A stretch of 53,535 nt of DNA from CAYVUV01 sp964455095 (GCA_964455095.1 CAYVUV010000423.1:1-53535); one strand, 5' to 3'. Shown: positions 8,553 through 17,302, counted from the first letter of the stretch. Numbers and translations: made by a program. The notes: a model not told the origin generated them from the sequence alone.

Positions 8553-10540
8553 CGACGAGTGAACGGAGGACCTACCGGGTCGCCGTGGTCGCCGCCTGCC
8601 CATTTCCGAGCTTGCGGGGCTCGCAAGTCCTCATCCGGGAGCTTGCAGAAGGGCTGGCAAATCTGGGCCACGCCGTGCATGTTGTGACATATCCGACGGC
8701 ACAACACATGGTGCCCATTCAACGCATCGCAATCCACCGGGTGGCCAAGCTCCCCGGACTGTGGACGGCGCGGCCCTTCGGCTGGCAGAAGGTCGTGCTC
8801 GACCTCATGCTGGTCTGGCTACTGTATCGGGTGGTCCGCCGCGAGCGCATTCACGTCATTCACGCCCACAACCTCGAGGGCCCGTTGGTCGCGTACTTGG
8901 TTCGCGCACTGACCGGCGTGCCAGTCGTGTACCACGCGCACAACGCCTTGAGTGACGAATTGCCCTGCTACTTCGGTCGCCCCACCACGCGGCACCTGGC
9001 CGGATGGGCGGGCCGTGTTTTGGACCGCTGCATCGCGCGGTGGGCTGATTTCACCATCGCGTTGTCGGACCGCCTCGGCGCGTTTCTCGGTGTCCGCGGC
9101 GCGGCAGGTCGGATCGCGATCGTGCCACCAGCAGTGGACGCGCGCCGAACGGCACCGGCGGCAGCAGCGCCTGCCAGTGACGCACGCCCGCTGATCATGT
9201 ATGCCGGCAATCTCGATCCGTACCAGGACCTCGATTTACTGTTGGCCGGGTTCGAACGGGTGTGCGCGGTGGAGCCGTCTGCCCGCCTGGTCCTCGTCAC
9301 CCACGCCGGCGCGCATCCCAAGACCACGCAGCGAGCCGAGCTTCTGGCGCGTCGGCCTGGGGTGAGCGTCCGAGTGACCAACACGTTCGCTTCGGCCTGC
9401 CGAGAGCTCAGCCGCGCGGATGTGGTCGTTTGCCCGCGCAGCTCCTGGTCCGGATTTCCGATCAAGGTGCTCAACTACATGGGACTGGGACGGCCGATCG
9501 TGCATGCGCGAGCTTCGGCGCACGCGATTCGCGATGGGCATCAGGGTCTGCTCTTTGCGGACGGCGATCCGCGGGCACTTGCACGGGCGATCCTGCGCGT
9601 CGTGCAGGATCCGGCCCTGGGCATGCGACTGGGCCACGAAGCGCGTGAAACAGTTCGCCAGGTGTACGCGTGGCCACGGGTTCTCCCACTGGTCGAAAAA
9701 GTTTACGGGCGCGTGGCCGGTGGAGCGCCTCCGGAACTCGCAGCAGAAGAGGGTATGCAACACATGAAGGAGAGGGTCAGTCGAGACTTCGCGGAGAGGC
9801 CCCGCCCGCACCGAGCGGAGGCTGGGAAAGACTCCTCCGCGCGCGGGCTGAGCCTGCTGCTCGGTGTCCTGCTGGTGACCGCGATGCAGCTCGGTTGCGC
9901 GGCCGAGCGCGCTGCACCTTTGCCCCCGTTGGCGGTTCCAAGCGCACCAGGCGCGGCGGCCGATACCGATGTGTATCGGCTTCAGCCGGGCGACGTGTTG
10001 CGGGTGAAATTCCTGTACCACCCGGAGCTGGATATCAAGGTGCCCGTCGGGCCGGACGGCAGCGTGACAGTGCAGGGGGTGGGCAAGCTGCCCGCACAGG
10101 GGAAGACCGCCGAGGAGCTGTCCAAAGACATCGCCGCGATGTCCAGCGACCACCTGCGGAATCCCGAGGTGACTGTCATCGTCGCCGAGCTGGGGCCGCG
10201 CAAGGTCTATGTCGGCGGCGAGGTCCGCTTGCCCGGTCCCGTGCTGTATCGGGAGGGCATGACCGCCCTGCAGGCGATCCTGGACCGGGGGGGATTCACC
10301 GAGGTGGCGCGGACCGACAGCGTGTTGCACCTGACAATCAAAGATAATAGCTATCAAGCCACACGACTCAATTTGAGCGGCAACGTCGACGAAGGGACGC
10401 CGGAGTTGCGGCAACTGGCGGTCTACGACGTCATCTATGTCCCGCGCACCTTCATCGGCGATGCGAATGCATTCGTTCGCCTGTACATCAGGGGATTGAT
10501 ACCGACGATTCCGCGGGTCGGCGTCGGTGTGACGCCTTAA
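8549..10540 (+). CDS. GT4 glycosyltransferase fused in frame to Wza-like polysaccharide export lipoprotein
   Basis: A 663-codon frame with two unrelated halves and no stop between them. Residues 1 to about 390 are a GT-B glycosyltransferase: the N-terminal domain starts VAVVAACPFPSLRGSQVL, and the C-terminal domain has LIMYAGNLDPYQDLDLLL and the donor loop region SSWSGFPIKVLNYMGLGRP. From about residue 406 the frame encodes a complete outer-membrane polysaccharide export protein: hydrophobic signal GLSLLLGVLLVTAMQLGC with lipobox Cys450, then a Poly_export domain (YRLQPGDVLRVKF) and SLBB-like segments (RKVYVGGEVRLPGPV). A cytosolic transferase fused to a lipoprotein signal is hard to reconcile with one product, so internal initiation or a lost stop codon is likely. 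ATG 8549 overlaps the previous stop. Confidence 0.85.
   Translation: MTTSERRTYRVAVVAACPFPSLRGSQVLIRELAEGLANLGHAVHVVTYPTAQHMVPIQRIAIHRVAKLPGLWTARPFGWQKVVLDLMLVWLLYRVVRRERIHVIHAHNLEGPLVAYLVRALTGVPVVYHAHNALSDELPCYFGRPTTRHLAGWAGRVLDRCIARWADFTIALSDRLGAFLGVRGAAGRIAIVPPAVDARRTAPAAAAPASDARPLIMYAGNLDPYQDLDLLLAGFERVCAVEPSARLVLVTHAGAHPKTTQRAELLARRPGVSVRVTNTFASACRELSRADVVVCPRSSWSGFPIKVLNYMGLGRPIVHARASAHAIRDGHQGLLFADGDPRALARAILRVVQDPALGMRLGHEARETVRQVYAWPRVLPLVEKVYGRVAGGAPPELAAEEGMQHMKERVSRDFAERPRPHRAEAGKDSSARGLSLLLGVLLVTAMQLGCAAERAAPLPPLAVPSAPGAAADTDVYRLQPGDVLRVKFLYHPELDIKVPVGPDGSVTVQGVGKLPAQGKTAEELSKDIAAMSSDHLRNPEVTVIVAELGPRKVYVGGEVRLPGPVLYREGMTALQAILDRGGFTEVARTDSVLHLTIKDNSYQATRLNLSGNVDEGTPELRQLAVYDVIYVPRTFIGDANAFVRLYIRGLIPTIPRVGVGVTP
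9764..10540 (+). CDS. Probable internally initiated Wza-type export lipoprotein
   Basis: This is the 3' part of the fused frame 8549-10540, listed separately because it looks like an independent gene product of 258 aa. ATG 9764 lies 10 nt after AAGAGGG (9747-9753); ATG 9755 is a second candidate. The product would have a long basic n-region, a hydrophobic core and a lipobox MQLGC with the Cys at residue 45, followed by Poly_export and SLBB-like regions. Wza/OPX proteins form the outer-membrane channel for polysaccharide export and pair with a Wzz/PCP protein, which is the next gene (10562). The 44-residue signal is longer than usual for lipoproteins, which leaves the exact start open. Confidence 0.6.
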   Translation: MKERVSRDFAERPRPHRAEAGKDSSARGLSLLLGVLLVTAMQLGCAAERAAPLPPLAVPSAPGAAADTDVYRLQPGDVLRVKFLYHPELDIKVPVGPDGSVTVQGVGKLPAQGKTAEELSKDIAAMSSDHLRNPEVTVIVAELGPRKVYVGGEVRLPGPVLYREGMTALQAILDRGGFTEVARTDSVLHLTIKDNSYQATRLNLSGNVDEGTPELRQLAVYDVIYVPRTFIGDANAFVRLYIRGLIPTIPRVGVGVTP

Positions 10541-10561
10541 CGGATTGGTTGGAGACAAAGC

Positions 10562-12142
10562 ATGGCACTTTCTCACGCGCGCGGCACGCCCGGTAACGGG
10601 CACGGCAACGGGCATGGCAATGGAAACGGCAACGACAATGGGAATGGCAACGGCCACTCCAATGGCGACGTGTCGCTGCGCCGCGCGACGGCCAAGGAGC
10701 AGCTCTTCGAGCTCCTACACGTCGTCTTCAAGCGCTGGCGTTTGATCGCCGGGTTGTTCTGCGCGGTGGCCTTGACCGGCTTGATCACGACCTTGTCGCG
10801 CAGCGCAACGTACTCGGCAAAGGGGAAGGTGCTCATCGTCAGCGACCGCGCCGACGTCACGATCCAGCCCACGGATGTCAACAGTCTTGCGACCGTCAAA
10901 CTGAACGAAGCCATCGTCAACTCGGAGGTGCACATCATCCGCAGCCGCGAGCTGCTCGAGCAGGTCGTGCGGGGCCTGACGCTGGCGAGGACCGGCGGCG
11001 GCGTGGTCGGAGTGGCGAATGCCGCCAGCCAGGGCGAGGGCATTGGCGACCGGGCACTGAAGATGGGGCGGCGACTCACCGTCACCCCGGTGCGCAACTC
11101 GAACGTCATCGAGGTCGGGTTCAGCTCCGGCGATCCCGCTCAGGCGGCCCAAATCGTCAACCGCGTCATCGACGAGTACCTGGCCTACCATGCGCTGGTC
11201 CACGGCCAGAAAGGCCTGACGGGGTTCTACGAGGAGCAGAGTCGGCTGTTGGTGCAAAACCTGCGGCGCGCCGAGGAGAGCTTGCGGGAGTTCTCGTACC
11301 GAGAGGGGATGGTTTCGCCGACGGCGGAGATTCAGGCGGAAGTCCTGGGCGTCTCGCAAATCGAAAGCGCGCTGCGCACGCGCCATGCGTCGCTCGCGGG
11401 CGAAGAGGAAAAGCTGCGCGCGATTCGGGAGCAACTGGCCGAGCAGCCGACGGTCGTGAAGCGCACGCAGTACATGGAGGTCAACCCCGTCGTCCGGCAG
11501 CTGAAGCAACACGTCACGGATCGACAGGTCGACCGCGTCAGCTTGCTGCGCAAGTACACGGACAAGGATCGGCACGTGCAAGACAATGCCGATGAGATCG
11601 CCGAGCTGCAGACGCAGCTCGACCAGGCCGTTCGCAGCGAGCCGACGGTCGTCACGCAGGAAGTGTTCGGCTCGAATCCGGTCTACGAAGTGCGGCTCAA
11701 CAAGCTGCTCGAGCTCGAGGCGAAGCTGAAAGAGAGCCGCGCCAAGAAGGTGGCGCTCGAGGAGGAGCTGGCGCGCAGCCGGCGCCGGTTGGTGCTGCTG
11801 AAGCAGAAGGCGCTCGATTACGATCGTCTCGACCAGGAGGTGAAGCGACAGCGGGTGACGCTCGACCTGTATACCAAGCGCGAGCAGGAAGCGCGCATCG
11901 GCGACGCGATGGATCAGGAGCGCCTGGTCAACGTCCAGGTCGTGCAACGGCCGGGGTTGCCCTTGCCGCGCACCGACAACCGGCGTGCTCCGGTGATGCT
12001 GGCCATCATTTCGGGTTTGGCCGTGGCGCTCGGTGGGGCGTTTGGTCTGGAATACGTCAACCGGACCCTGCGCTTCGAGCACGACGTCGAACGGCACCTG
12101 GGATTGCCCGTGTTGGGCACTGTTTCGGACTACAAGCACTGA
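10562..12142 (+). CDS. Wzz/PCP-type polysaccharide chain-length determinant
   Basis: A 526-aa polysaccharide co-polymerase. After a Gly/Asn-rich N-terminal tail (11-36), residues 42-80 hold the Wzz motif and the first TM helix (RWRLIAGLFCAVALTGLI). A long periplasmic helical region (about 215-455) is rich in heptad-like Leu/Glu/Arg patterns and contains GNVR-type segments. The second TM helix is at about 477-500 (VMLAIISGLAVALGGAFGLEYV), and the tail FEHDVERHLGLPVLGTV is typical of PCP-2 proteins. It has no fused kinase domain; a separate BY-kinase-like gene follows at 14142 with an AlkP-fold gene between them. It controls polymer length and couples synthesis to the Wza-like channel encoded just upstream. 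Confidence 0.92.
   Translation: MALSHARGTPGNGHGNGHGNGNGNDNGNGNGHSNGDVSLRRATAKEQLFELLHVVFKRWRLIAGLFCAVALTGLITTLSRSATYSAKGKVLIVSDRADVTIQPTDVNSLATVKLNEAIVNSEVHIIRSRELLEQVVRGLTLARTGGGVVGVANAASQGEGIGDRALKMGRRLTVTPVRNSNVIEVGFSSGDPAQAAQIVNRVIDEYLAYHALVHGQKGLTGFYEEQSRLLVQNLRRAEESLREFSYREGMVSPTAEIQAEVLGVSQIESALRTRHASLAGEEEKLRAIREQLAEQPTVVKRTQYMEVNPVVRQLKQHVTDRQVDRVSLLRKYTDKDRHVQDNADEIAELQTQLDQAVRSEPTVVTQEVFGSNPVYEVRLNKLLELEAKLKESRAKKVALEEELARSRRRLVLLKQKALDYDRLDQEVKRQRVTLDLYTKREQEARIGDAMDQERLVNVQVVQRPGLPLPRTDNRRAPVMLAIISGLAVALGGAFGLEYVNRTLRFEHDVERHLGLPVLGTVSDYKH
10592..10669 (+). repeat. Gly/Asn-coding hexanucleotide-like repeat
   Basis: Degenerate GGCAAC/GGGCAC/GGCAAT units encode a run of GN, GH and DN dipeptides (residues 11-36) in the cytoplasmic N-terminal tail of the Wzz-like protein. 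Repeats of this kind can expand and contract by slippage. Changes in multiples of six would leave the frame intact. Confidence 0.8.
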
Positions 12143-12197
12143 ACGCGAGCGCGGCGTCGACTGACTTGATGAGCATGCTCGCGGACCCATTGCGATA

Positions 12198-12226
12198 CGG
12201 CTCGGCGCCCTCTCGGCGCCGGGCCG
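12198..12226 (+). other. Strong hairpin in the gap before the AlkP-fold gene
   Basis: CGGCTCGGCGCC, loop CTCTC, GGCGCCGGGCCG form a 12-bp stem with one G-T pair and a 5-nt loop. It ends 16 bases before ATG 12243 in a 100-base gap after the Wzz gene. No T-run follows, so it is not a standard intrinsic terminator. It may be an RNA-processing or stability element or may dampen translation of the next gene. Confidence 0.55.
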
Positions 12227-12242
12227 CGAAGTCGAACTTCCG

Positions 12243-14102
12243 ATGTGGAAATCTGCTCTAATCCTGGCAGTAGCCTGTGGGCTACTCGGGGAGTCCGTGG
12301 AGGTCGCCCTCCTGGTCACCGGCGGCATGGCGGCGCCCGAGCCGCGCATTCTCGTCTCGCTCTTCCTCGCCTACGGAGTGGCTGCGCTGCTCTTCTACGC
12401 GCTGGCCAGAGTAGTCCTGCGTCGACAGGATCGCGCCGTGACCGTGACTATCGCGGCGTTTGCGGTGTTGTTGGTGTTGCCCTGGCTCAACTTCGAGTAC
12501 CTGCCGAAGTGGAATAGCCTGCGCACCGCGCTGTGGAGCGTCGCCGTGGTGGCCGTGCTCTCCGCGCTGGCACCGCTGATTGCGCGGTTCCAGCGCGCGG
12601 TACTGGCATGCGTGCTGGTGGCCGCACTGACGATCAACGGGGCGCTCCTCGCCGCGGACCGCACGTCGGACGCCGGCGCTGCCGTGGGGGCCCCCCGCCC
12701 GGCGACGAACGTCGTCGTCGTATTGATCGACACACTGCGCGCCGATCATCTCGGGGCGTATGGGTACCAGCGCCGCACCAGCCCTTCGTTCGACCGCATG
12801 GCCGCCGACAGCGTGGTGTTCGATCGCGCCGTTTCCCAGGCGGCCTGGACGAAGCCCGCGGTCGCGTCGTTGATGACCGGCTCTTACGTGCACAAGCACG
12901 GCGTCATGTCGAACCGCGACGCGCTGGGCCCCGAGCTGCCGACCCTGGCCGAGCAAATGCGGTCGCACGGCTACCGGACGGCGGCATTCTCGTCGAACCC
13001 GTGGATCACTCCGGAGTTTCACTTCGACCGCGGCTTCGAACACTTCGAGAGTGGGCGGGCCATGGGCGTTCAGCTGACCAACATGTACCGGCTGCTGATG
13101 CGCATGGAGCGCGCCCTGCGGCGCGTCGGGCTCCGGGCTGATGTCACCGATCTCGTGTTCTGGACCCCGGCGGGGGAGAAGAGCCCGAGCAACTCGCGCC
13201 GCGACGAGCTCATGACCGATGCCGTCGTGAGCTGGCTTGGCCGACATGCGGCCGACCCGTTCTTCTTGTACGTGCACCTGATCGGCCCGCACGATCCCTA
13301 CGATCCGCCGCCGGCGTATGCGGAGATGTTCCGCGACCCCAGCTGGGGCGACGTGCCGCGCCGTACGGTTCCGCCGCCGCGCGTGCAATCGATCTTCGAT
13401 ACGGCCGAACCGCTCGACGAGGTGGGCCTGGCCAGTTTGATCGCTCAATACGACGGGTCCATCGCGTACTCGGACATGCTGCTCGGTCGCATCCTCGAGG
13501 CGCTCGACAGTTTGCAGCTGCGGGACCGCACCCTGTTGGTGGTGACTGCGGATCACGGCGAGGAGTTCTACGAGCACCGCAATTGGCGCCACGGGAATCA
13601 ACTCTACGACGAGGTGGTGCATGTCCCGTTGGCCTTTCGCTTGCCAGGGAGTCTGGCGCCCGGGCGGCGCGGGGACGCAGCCATGATCGTGGATATCTTT
13701 CCCAGCGTCTTCGGCGCGCTGGGCCTCCCTCTCGAGCTGCGCAAGCTCAGCGGTCGGAATCTCTTTTCAGCCGATCGCGGGGTGGGCCGGCCGGTTTTTT
13801 CCGAGCACTGGCGTTTCGAGGGTGGACGGTATGTCTCGCGTATGGTCTTTCAGGACGGCCTCAAGATGACCGACACGGAGGACGCGGGACGCGGCCAGCG
13901 CCTGGTCGAGCTCTACGAGATTCCCAAGGATCCGCGTGAGAAGGACAACTTACTGGCTGGAAGCACCCCGGTACGGGGGCGCCGCGGCGAGGAAATGAAG
14001 ACCCTGCTGACCGGCTTCGCGCAGAACGCCCCCGCGATGGCGGCGCCGGTCGTCGACGTGGACCGTTCGACTGAAGAGCGCCTTCGAGCGCTGGGCTACT
14101 GA
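12243..14102 (+). CDS. Membrane AlkP-superfamily (sulfatase-fold) enzyme with Thr nucleophile
   Basis: A 619-aa protein built like the one at 5078: four to five N-terminal hydrophobic helices (1-145), then a sulfatase-fold domain. Metal-binding motifs are VVVVLIDTLRADHLGAYGY (about 156-174) and VTADHGEEFYEH. The nucleophile position reads AAWTKPAVASLMTG with T203, not Cys or Ser, so formylglycine chemistry is not expected. The tail EERLRALGY is typical of this group. The catalytic domain is predicted periplasmic. It lies between the chain-length gene and the BY-kinase-like gene, a position that suggests action on the growing or exported polymer. Phosphotransferase or phosphodiesterase activity is the favoured inference; the substrate is unknown. 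The start follows a 100-base gap with a strong hairpin. Confidence 0.85.
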   Translation: MWKSALILAVACGLLGESVEVALLVTGGMAAPEPRILVSLFLAYGVAALLFYALARVVLRRQDRAVTVTIAAFAVLLVLPWLNFEYLPKWNSLRTALWSVAVVAVLSALAPLIARFQRAVLACVLVAALTINGALLAADRTSDAGAAVGAPRPATNVVVVLIDTLRADHLGAYGYQRRTSPSFDRMAADSVVFDRAVSQAAWTKPAVASLMTGSYVHKHGVMSNRDALGPELPTLAEQMRSHGYRTAAFSSNPWITPEFHFDRGFEHFESGRAMGVQLTNMYRLLMRMERALRRVGLRADVTDLVFWTPAGEKSPSNSRRDELMTDAVVSWLGRHAADPFFLYVHLIGPHDPYDPPPAYAEMFRDPSWGDVPRRTVPPPRVQSIFDTAEPLDEVGLASLIAQYDGSIAYSDMLLGRILEALDSLQLRDRTLLVVTADHGEEFYEHRNWRHGNQLYDEVVHVPLAFRLPGSLAPGRRGDAAMIVDIFPSVFGALGLPLELRKLSGRNLFSADRGVGRPVFSEHWRFEGGRYVSRMVFQDGLKMTDTEDAGRGQRLVELYEIPKDPREKDNLLAGSTPVRGRRGEEMKTLLTGFAQNAPAMAAPVVDVDRSTEERLRALGY

Positions 14103-14141
14103 GCGGAGAAGCCGAGCCATGCGAGTCGCGAGGACGAGCCT

Positions 14142-14867
14142 GTGAGCAAGATCTACGACGCACTCAAGCGGGCTGAACGGGAGCGCGAGCTGGCCCGCGA
14201 GCACACGCGCGAGCCGGCCGGCCCAGCGTCCGAGGAGGTATCACAGCCGAATGGGCGTGAGCACGATGACTATCGGCGCCTGCGCGCCAGCTTGTTGTCG
14301 ACGCCCGCGTACTCGGAGCTGCACACTATTCTCGTCACGGCGACACGGCATGGGGAAGGGACGACGCGCGTCGCGCTGGGCCTCGCCGCGGCGCTGGCGG
14401 CCGAGGGGGAGACGCGGGTGCTGCTGGTCGAGGCCAACCTGCGCTCTCCGTCGTTGCGCACGCGTCTTCAACTGGGAAATGGACCGGGGCTCTCGGACTT
14501 TCTCGCCGGGCGTGCCTCGGCCGAAAGCGTCATCACGGCGCTTGCCGACTTGAACTTGTCCGCCGTCCACGCCGGCTCACAGGCCGTGGCGCTCGATTGC
14601 GAGGTCATCGCAGCCGGTATCGGACGGCTGGCGCCGCAGTTCGACTTCGTCATTGTCGACGGCCCGCCGGTCAATCGCTACGCCGACGTCTCCGTCCTGG
14701 CGCCCAAGCTGGATGGCGTGATTCTGGTGGTCGAAGCGGATCAGACGCCGGTGGTGGACGCCGAGAGTGCCAAGCGCAATCTCGATCGTGTCGGAGCGCG
14801 GATCTTCGGTGTCGTCCTCAATAGGCGTCGGTCGTACATTCCCGCGGCGCTGCAGGCGCTCTTGTGA
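14142..14867 (+). CDS. BY-kinase/CpsD-like P-loop protein with degenerate motifs
   Basis: A 241-aa protein of the CpsD/CapB/MinD-like group. It begins with MSKIYDALKRAERER, usual in EPS-locus tyrosine autokinases. The Walker A reads HGEGTTR (70-76), where the family has GEGKS/T, so the P-loop lysine is replaced by T74. The Walker A' reads VLLVEANLRSP, so both aspartates of the usual D-x-D are changed (E97, N99). The Walker B-like FDFVIVDGPPV is intact. There is no C-terminal tyrosine cluster. An active tyrosine kinase is therefore unlikely; a nucleotide-free partner of the Wzz protein is possible. GTG 14142 is used as start. The stop overlaps the next gene (TGATG). Confidence 0.8.
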   Translation: MSKIYDALKRAERERELAREHTREPAGPASEEVSQPNGREHDDYRRLRASLLSTPAYSELHTILVTATRHGEGTTRVALGLAAALAAEGETRVLLVEANLRSPSLRTRLQLGNGPGLSDFLAGRASAESVITALADLNLSAVHAGSQAVALDCEVIAAGIGRLAPQFDFVIVDGPPVNRYADVSVLAPKLDGVILVVEADQTPVVDAESAKRNLDRVGARIFGVVLNRRRSYIPAALQALL

Positions 14868-16357
14868 TGCGGGCAACAAACGCGACGCCTCGGCCGTTCG
14901 TTGCCGTCGACCGAAGTTGGCTGATCCCCGCTGGTGGCGGCCTGATCTTAGTGGTCGCGGCCGCGCTGCTGGGGCCCGAGGGGCTGATGGCCGCGCTCGT
15001 CGGTGTGGTCGGTCTCATCCTCGTCTCGACTCGCCCGGAATGGGGTGTCGGCACGCTGTTGACCATGTTGATGGTCCAATACGGCAGCCGTCGGTTCGAG
15101 CGCACCGGGGCCTCGGGGATCGCGGCGCTGATCCCGGCAGGATCTGGCTTGTTGACGGTCAACAACTTGCTCGGTCTCTATCTCGCCGCGGTGCTCATGT
15201 ACCGCGTCTACCGCGACGGGGATTGGTCGTTCTTGAAGAGCCGTCAGGTGCAGCTGGTGGCCCTCATTACGGTGCTGCTCATCTTTTCGTCGATCTGGAA
15301 CGGCGTCGACTATGCCGCGCAGATCGAGCTCGGCCTGCGCGTCACCGGGCAGGACCCGATGCGGACACTCGGGTCGCGCGCGTTGTTCCTGGTCCTTTTC
15401 ATCGCTTTCATCCATGGCGGCCGGGAGCTGCGGTTGCTGGCCGCCATCTTCGTCGTCCTGTCGCTGATCACGGCATACAGCGGATCGACTGCCGCGTTGA
15501 CCGGGACGGCCGATGCCCCGCAAGCCGCGGAATACCGAGCGGGCGGGCTGTCGACGTTGATCGAGACCGCCGGCAATCCCAACCGACTCGCCATGGTGGC
15601 GACCCTGGCGTTTGTGTTCCTGTGGGAGTTCGGCCAGGCGCAGACTCGTCCAGTGTGGTCATGGGTCACATCCGCGCTCTGTCTGTACCTCGTTCTCACC
15701 GTCTTCCTGACCGCCTCGCGGGGCGGTGTCCTCGGGCTGAGTCTCGCCGCCTTGCTGCTCTTCGTGCGGCGACGGAATGTGACGCGCCGCATGCTGTACG
15801 GAGGCGCGATGGCCGTGTTGGCGGCCTTGCTCTTCAGCCAGATGGTGCCGGAGGCGAACCGAGAACGCCTCAGCAACATCCCCGGTCTGGGAGAGGACGT
15901 CGGAGAGGGTAGTGGGTCGATCGAGCGTCGCGGTTATACCTACGGCGTCGGCTTCAACATTTGGATGGAGAGCCCCCTCATCGGTGTCGGGATGGGCAAT
16001 TGGGAGATGAAGCGCTTCACCACCGACCCGCTCCACTCGGCAGCCGTGCCGCACAACTCCTTTCTGCTGGCATTGGCCGAAGGCGGGGTCGTCGGGCTTG
16101 GGCTGTATCTAGTGCTTTTCATCCAGACGATTCGCGGCCTGATGCGGATCGAACAGCAGCCGTGGGCGGCGGCCCGCGCGCGGGGCGATGGGGTCTATTG
16201 GCTCGTCACCGCGACGCGCGTGTGTCTGATTTGTTTCATGCTCTTCTCGATGTTCTCTGACCTCTGGGAGCTGATCTTCTTCTATTTTCTCATCGGTCTG
16301 GGAGGGGCGCTGATCAGCATGTATGGCGAGCCGACCAGGGCGGTTGCGCACGCATGA
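14867..16357 (+). CDS. O-antigen ligase/polymerase (Wzy/WaaL-like) membrane protein
   Basis: A 496-aa polytopic inner-membrane protein with about 11-12 hydrophobic helices. The conserved Wzy_C-type region has a TASRGGVLGL segment, then a large periplasmic loop with GVGFNIWMESPLIGVGMGNW and the signature PHNSFLLALAEGGVVGLGL. This family includes O-antigen ligases and EPS polymerases that act on undecaprenyl-linked glycans in the periplasm. Its position beside Wzz and Wza-type genes favours the polymerase role. ATG 14867 overlaps the preceding TGA; GTG 14864 would add one residue. Confidence 0.9.
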   Translation: MRATNATPRPFVAVDRSWLIPAGGGLILVVAAALLGPEGLMAALVGVVGLILVSTRPEWGVGTLLTMLMVQYGSRRFERTGASGIAALIPAGSGLLTVNNLLGLYLAAVLMYRVYRDGDWSFLKSRQVQLVALITVLLIFSSIWNGVDYAAQIELGLRVTGQDPMRTLGSRALFLVLFIAFIHGGRELRLLAAIFVVLSLITAYSGSTAALTGTADAPQAAEYRAGGLSTLIETAGNPNRLAMVATLAFVFLWEFGQAQTRPVWSWVTSALCLYLVLTVFLTASRGGVLGLSLAALLLFVRRRNVTRRMLYGGAMAVLAALLFSQMVPEANRERLSNIPGLGEDVGEGSGSIERRGYTYGVGFNIWMESPLIGVGMGNWEMKRFTTDPLHSAAVPHNSFLLALAEGGVVGLGLYLVLFIQTIRGLMRIEQQPWAAARARGDGVYWLVTATRVCLICFMLFSMFSDLWELIFFYFLIGLGGALISMYGEPTRAVAHA

Positions 16358-16385
16358 GAGCAGCTGTGCAGGGTTTCGAGCCGCT

Positions 16386-17267
16386 ATGAGCGCCGAGCAC
16401 TTTTCAGGCTTTCTGGCTGCGATCGGCCACCGGGTGGTGCGCACGGAATCGGCCCACTGGTACGACGCCAGCCGGGGGTTCTTTCTCAGTTTGCCGTCGC
16501 ACCGGCTGCTCGAGCCGAGCGCGGACGAGTTGCGCGCGGTCATGCGCCGGCGCCTCTGCTTGGGGGTGCGTTTTCCGGCACCACTCAACGGGCCGGGGAA
16601 GCGCAGCTATCAGATCGTTTGCGACCAACGAGACTACGGCATCGACGCGCTCGGAGCGAACTCCCGCAGCAAGGTGCGCCGCGGGTTGAAGCGTTGCGAG
16701 ATCGCCCCGGTTTCCTTCGCCGACATTGCACGTCGAGGCCGGGCGGCCAATCAGGACACCCTGGCGCGTCAGGGCCGGGCAGCCCAGCTGACCGATGCGA
16801 ACTGGGACCGTTACTGGAGCGCCGCCGCCGCGACCCCCGGCATGGCGGGCTGGGGGGCCTTCGTTCGCGACGAGCTGGCCGCGTTTCTGGTCACCGTCGA
16901 GCTCGACGACTGCGTCGAGTTTCTCCTCGCCCGGTCGCGCACCGACTGTCTCGATTCGTATCCAAATAATGCCTTGATCTTCCAGGTTGCTGAAGAGATG
17001 CTGGTAAAGCGCTCGGTGCGACAAATCACATTTGGGTTGGAGTCTCTGGAGCCGGTTGGCCCTTTGGATCAGTTCAAATTCAGCATGGGATTTCGGGCCG
17101 AGCCCTTGTGTCAACGCGTGGTCTTTCACCCCTTGGTGCGCGCCGTCCTTCAGTCGAGAGCGGTGCGGTCGATTCTGTATCGGTGGGCCGAGCGACCCGG
17201 TGCGGAAGCGGTGTTTTGGCGCAAGGCGGCTGGCTTGGTTCGGTTCGCAGAGCAGGGGGGCCTTTAG
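16386..17267 (+). CDS. FemAB/GNAT-like acyltransferase family protein
   Basis: A 293-aa protein with weak but recognisable similarity to the FemAB-like/GNAT group found in EPS and exosortase loci. The middle region has NSRSKVRRGLKRCEI (about 95-110), typical of the helix that opens the second GNAT-like unit, and the C-terminal half has DSYPNNALIFQVAEEMLVK and FGLESLEPVGPLDQFKFSMGF, resembling the acyl-CoA-binding part with the late K-x-x-x-G-F motif. The role would be N-acylation of an amino sugar or attachment of an amino acid. The neighbouring aminotransferase could supply the amine. ATG 16386 gives a normal start; an upstream ATG at 16323 lies inside the preceding gene. Confidence 0.65.
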   Translation: MSAEHFSGFLAAIGHRVVRTESAHWYDASRGFFLSLPSHRLLEPSADELRAVMRRRLCLGVRFPAPLNGPGKRSYQIVCDQRDYGIDALGANSRSKVRRGLKRCEIAPVSFADIARRGRAANQDTLARQGRAAQLTDANWDRYWSAAAATPGMAGWGAFVRDELAAFLVTVELDDCVEFLLARSRTDCLDSYPNNALIFQVAEEMLVKRSVRQITFGLESLEPVGPLDQFKFSMGFRAEPLCQRVVFHPLVRAVLQSRAVRSILYRWAERPGAEAVFWRKAAGLVRFAEQGGL

Positions 17268-17302
17268 GTGGCAGTGGTCGGGCGCAAGGCTGAGGCAGTG
17301 AG

